A stretch of 64,000 nucleotides of DNA from Bifidobacterium callitrichidarum (lineage in GTDB: Bacteria > Actinomycetota > Actinomycetes > Actinomycetales > Bifidobacteriaceae), in NCBI RefSeq assembly GCF_003129905.1, contig NZ_QFFM01000004.1, positions 83,542-147,541 on the forward strand, read 5' to 3'. How positions within the stretch are numbered: position 1 is the first letter of the stretch; the number at the start of each line of letters is the position of its first letter. Positions 62,375-64,000 of this stretch are shown here, one piece after another. The notes beneath the pieces are model-generated. The model saw only the letters and a list, made by a program, of their open reading frames with translations, ran no database searches and had not been told where the DNA came from. Made by a program: the position numbers and the translations under genes.

Positions 62375-63730
62375 TTACTTGAGGGTGACGGTGTAGCCCT
62401 GCTGTTCGCCCTGCTCGGCGAGCTTCTTGCCGTAGTTCTGCAGCGCCTGCTCCAGGGTGATGTCGCCGGAGTAGGCCTTGGAGACCTCATCGCCATAGGC
62501 GGTCTGTGCGTACGGGTTGTACGGCAGGTACTGGAACTTCTCGGTCGGGCGCTGGGCCGCGGCGGAGAGCACCTCGTTCACGTTCTGGCCGCCGAAGTAG
62601 TCGTTGGTCTTCTTGTTGGCTTCGGTGGTGGGATCGGTGAAGGAGTCGGACTGCAGGATCTTCTTCAGGGACGGGAAGGTGCCGGTGTCGGCCATCGTCT
62701 GGGCGCCGTCACCGTGGGTCATGTACTCGATGAACTTGTAGGCCGCGGCCTGGTTCTTGGAGAGCTTGACAACCGCGAGCGCAGAGCCACCGTCCTCGGC
62801 GGAGACCTCCTTGCCTTCCTCCCACTGCGGCAGCTGGGACACACGCCAGTTGCCGGCCTGGTCCGGGGCGCCGGTCATGAGGTTGATCGGCATCCAGGCG
62901 CCGATGGTCAGGGAGGCGATGGTGCCGTCGTTGAGCTCACGGTTCCAGTCGTCGGACCAGTTCGGGGTCTTGGTGTCCACGAGGTCCTCGTCGATGAGCT
63001 TCTGGACGAACTTGATGTAGCGCTGCATGCCCTCGTCCTTGGTCATGTTGATGGTGATCTTCTCGCCATCGACCTTCCACGGCTGGGCGCCGGCCTGCCA
63101 GACCTGCGCGGTGAACGGCTGGTAGTCGTTGGAGGTGCCGGCCAGGTTGGTGATGTAGGAACCGGTGGCGCGGATCTTCTTGGCGGCCTCGTAGTAATCG
63201 TCCCAGGTCTTGATGGACTCGCCGTCGACGCCGGCCTTGTCGAACACGGCCTTGTTGTAGAAGAACATCTCCGGGCCGGAATCGATGGGCAGGGCGTACG
63301 GCTTGCCGTTGTACTGCAGCTTGTTCCACGGGCCGGCGGCGAAGTCGTCCGCGAGCTTGTCCGCACCGTACTCGCTCAGGTCCACGAGACCGTCGGTGAC
63401 GGCGAACTGGGTGACGGTCGGGTCCTCCAGCATCACAACGTCCGGGGCGCCGTTGCCGGCGGCGATGGCGTTGGACAGAGCGGTGGAGGTCTTCTCGGCG
63501 GTACCGGTGTTGTTGAACTTCACGGTGATGCCGGGGTTGGCCTTCTCGAAGCCGGCGATGATGTCCTTCATGGAGTTGCCGGAATCCCAGCCCCAGAACA
63601 CCAGCTCGGCCTTGTCAGCATCGCCCTTGTTGGCGCTGCTGTTGCCGTCCGAACCGCTGCCGCAGGCCGCGATGCTGACGAGCGTGGCCACGGCTGCAGT
63701 CGCCGCGAGAACCTTCTTGACGTTGCGCAT
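62375..63730 (-). CDS. Sugar ABC transporter solute-binding lipoprotein
   Basis: 451 residues from the start at 63730 (MRNVKKVLAATAAVATLVSI) with AGGAGGAG upstream. Lipobox VSIAACG (Cys23). Family 1 receptor fold: LVFWGWDSGNSMKDIIAGFE, NGAPDVVMLEDPTVTQF, ALPIDSGPEMFFYNKAVFDK. First gene of the galactoside operon and by far the closest relative in the window to the receptor at 41.2 kb. Confidence 0.95.
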   Translation of the reverse strand: MRNVKKVLAATAAVATLVSIAACGSGSDGNSSANKGDADKAELVFWGWDSGNSMKDIIAGFEKANPGITVKFNNTGTAEKTSTALSNAIAAGNGAPDVVMLEDPTVTQFAVTDGLVDLSEYGADKLADDFAAGPWNKLQYNGKPYALPIDSGPEMFFYNKAVFDKAGVDGESIKTWDDYYEAAKKIRATGSYITNLAGTSNDYQPFTAQVWQAGAQPWKVDGEKITINMTKDEGMQRYIKFVQKLIDEDLVDTKTPNWSDDWNRELNDGTIASLTIGAWMPINLMTGAPDQAGNWRVSQLPQWEEGKEVSAEDGGSALAVVKLSKNQAAAYKFIEYMTHGDGAQTMADTGTFPSLKKILQSDSFTDPTTEANKKTNDYFGGQNVNEVLSAAAQRPTEKFQYLPYNPYAQTAYGDEVSKAYSGDITLEQALQNYGKKLAEQGEQQGYTVTLK

Positions 63731-63801
63731 GATTGTCTCCTCCTGGGCTGGCCGGAGTACCTTCTCCGGCGATTGCACCCCTGTTTCCTAATGCGTTTGG
63801 T

Positions 63802-63858
63802 GGTACAGCTGTGTACCAAACACATTTACGATGATACACCTGTGTATCAGCCTGTCAA
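63802..63858 (-). promoter_or_regulatory. Promoter and two LacI-type operators of the galactoside operon
   Basis: Minus-strand TTGACA (63853-63858) and TATCAT (63831-63836), 16 bases apart. Palindrome GATACACCTGTGTATC (63833-63848) lies between and over them, and GGTACAGCTGTGTACC (63802-63817) lies in the leader, centre-to-centre 31 bases. Confidence 0.85.
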
Positions 63859-63893
63859 TCGGGCGTGTCGCGGACGCCGGGGCAACCGCACTT

Positions 63894-63907
63894 TGTGAGC
63901 GCTCACA
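63894..63907. promoter_or_regulatory. Perfect palindrome TGTGAGCGCTCACA
   Basis: Classic LacI/GalR-type operator form, different in sequence from the two TACAC-type sites nearby. It may serve a divergent gene beyond the window edge. Confidence 0.6.
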
Positions 63908-64000
63908 TCATTTTTGGAATCCTCGAGGTGCCTCATTTGAAAATGAGCGCGTAATCCGGAGTGGTGCCTCACCTGTGGTGAGCGTGAAATCCTAGTCCGC

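Overview
The window reads as chromosome of a Bifidobacterium, most likely the B. longum group. The evidence is a GC-rich sequence with actinobacterial signatures (the 29-residue ribosomal protein bS22, PspC-domain histidine kinase, TANNNT -10 boxes placed right before start codons) together with glycan-foraging genes typical of gut bifidobacteria (GH51 arabinofuranosidase, GH42 beta-galactosidase, several solute-binding proteins, LacI regulators). The species call is inference from gene content, not from a search.

Layout. 0.1-5.3 kb: PspC envelope-stress type locus with a LuxR-type two-component pair. 5.4-9.6 kb: galE, tRNA-Ser(UGA), serS and a lipid/diacylglycerol-kinase-family gene. 9.9-14.9 kb: a PTS operon (EIIBCA, LicT/BglG antiterminator, enzyme I) with a readable RAT antiterminator/terminator leader. 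15.2-23.9 kb: pgm, an endonuclease-fold protein, RNase HI with a duplicated 5' end, rpiA, bS22, radA. 24.0-30.5 kb: S-adenosylhomocysteine-type recycling genes followed by a polar amino acid ABC transporter. 30.7-38.4 kb: the conserved nusA-infB-rbfA-truB-ribF operon on the minus strand. 38.5-44.3 kb: a lipoprotein and an arabinofuranosidase/solute-binding protein/LacI locus without permease genes. 44.55-53.77 kb: a 9.2-kb integrative element in the 3' end of tRNA-Ser(CGA). 54.0-55.1 kb: an antitoxin with a nonsense-interrupted PIN toxin. 55.2-64.0 kb: a secreted HNH nuclease, an aldo/keto reductase and a galactoside utilisation cluster (LacI, GH42, two permeases, solute-binding protein).

The most unusual part is the integrative element. 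It has tyrosine integrase, excisionase, a P-loop replication-type ATPase, an inverted cluster of GTATAC hexamers, an XRE regulator, and a divergent, translationally coupled operon of three zinc-ribbon proteins. Two of these share a C-terminal domain I do not recognise. Of the three paralogues one is intact, one has a one-base frameshift, and one is cut by an amber codon with 83 further sense codons behind it.

A second theme is a MITE-like repeat of about 123 bp with 26-bp terminal inverted repeats and 8-bp target duplications. I count ten full or partial copies. Three sit in consecutive spacers of the infB-rbfA-truB-ribF operon and one follows its end; none is inside the integrative element, which fits later arrival of that element.
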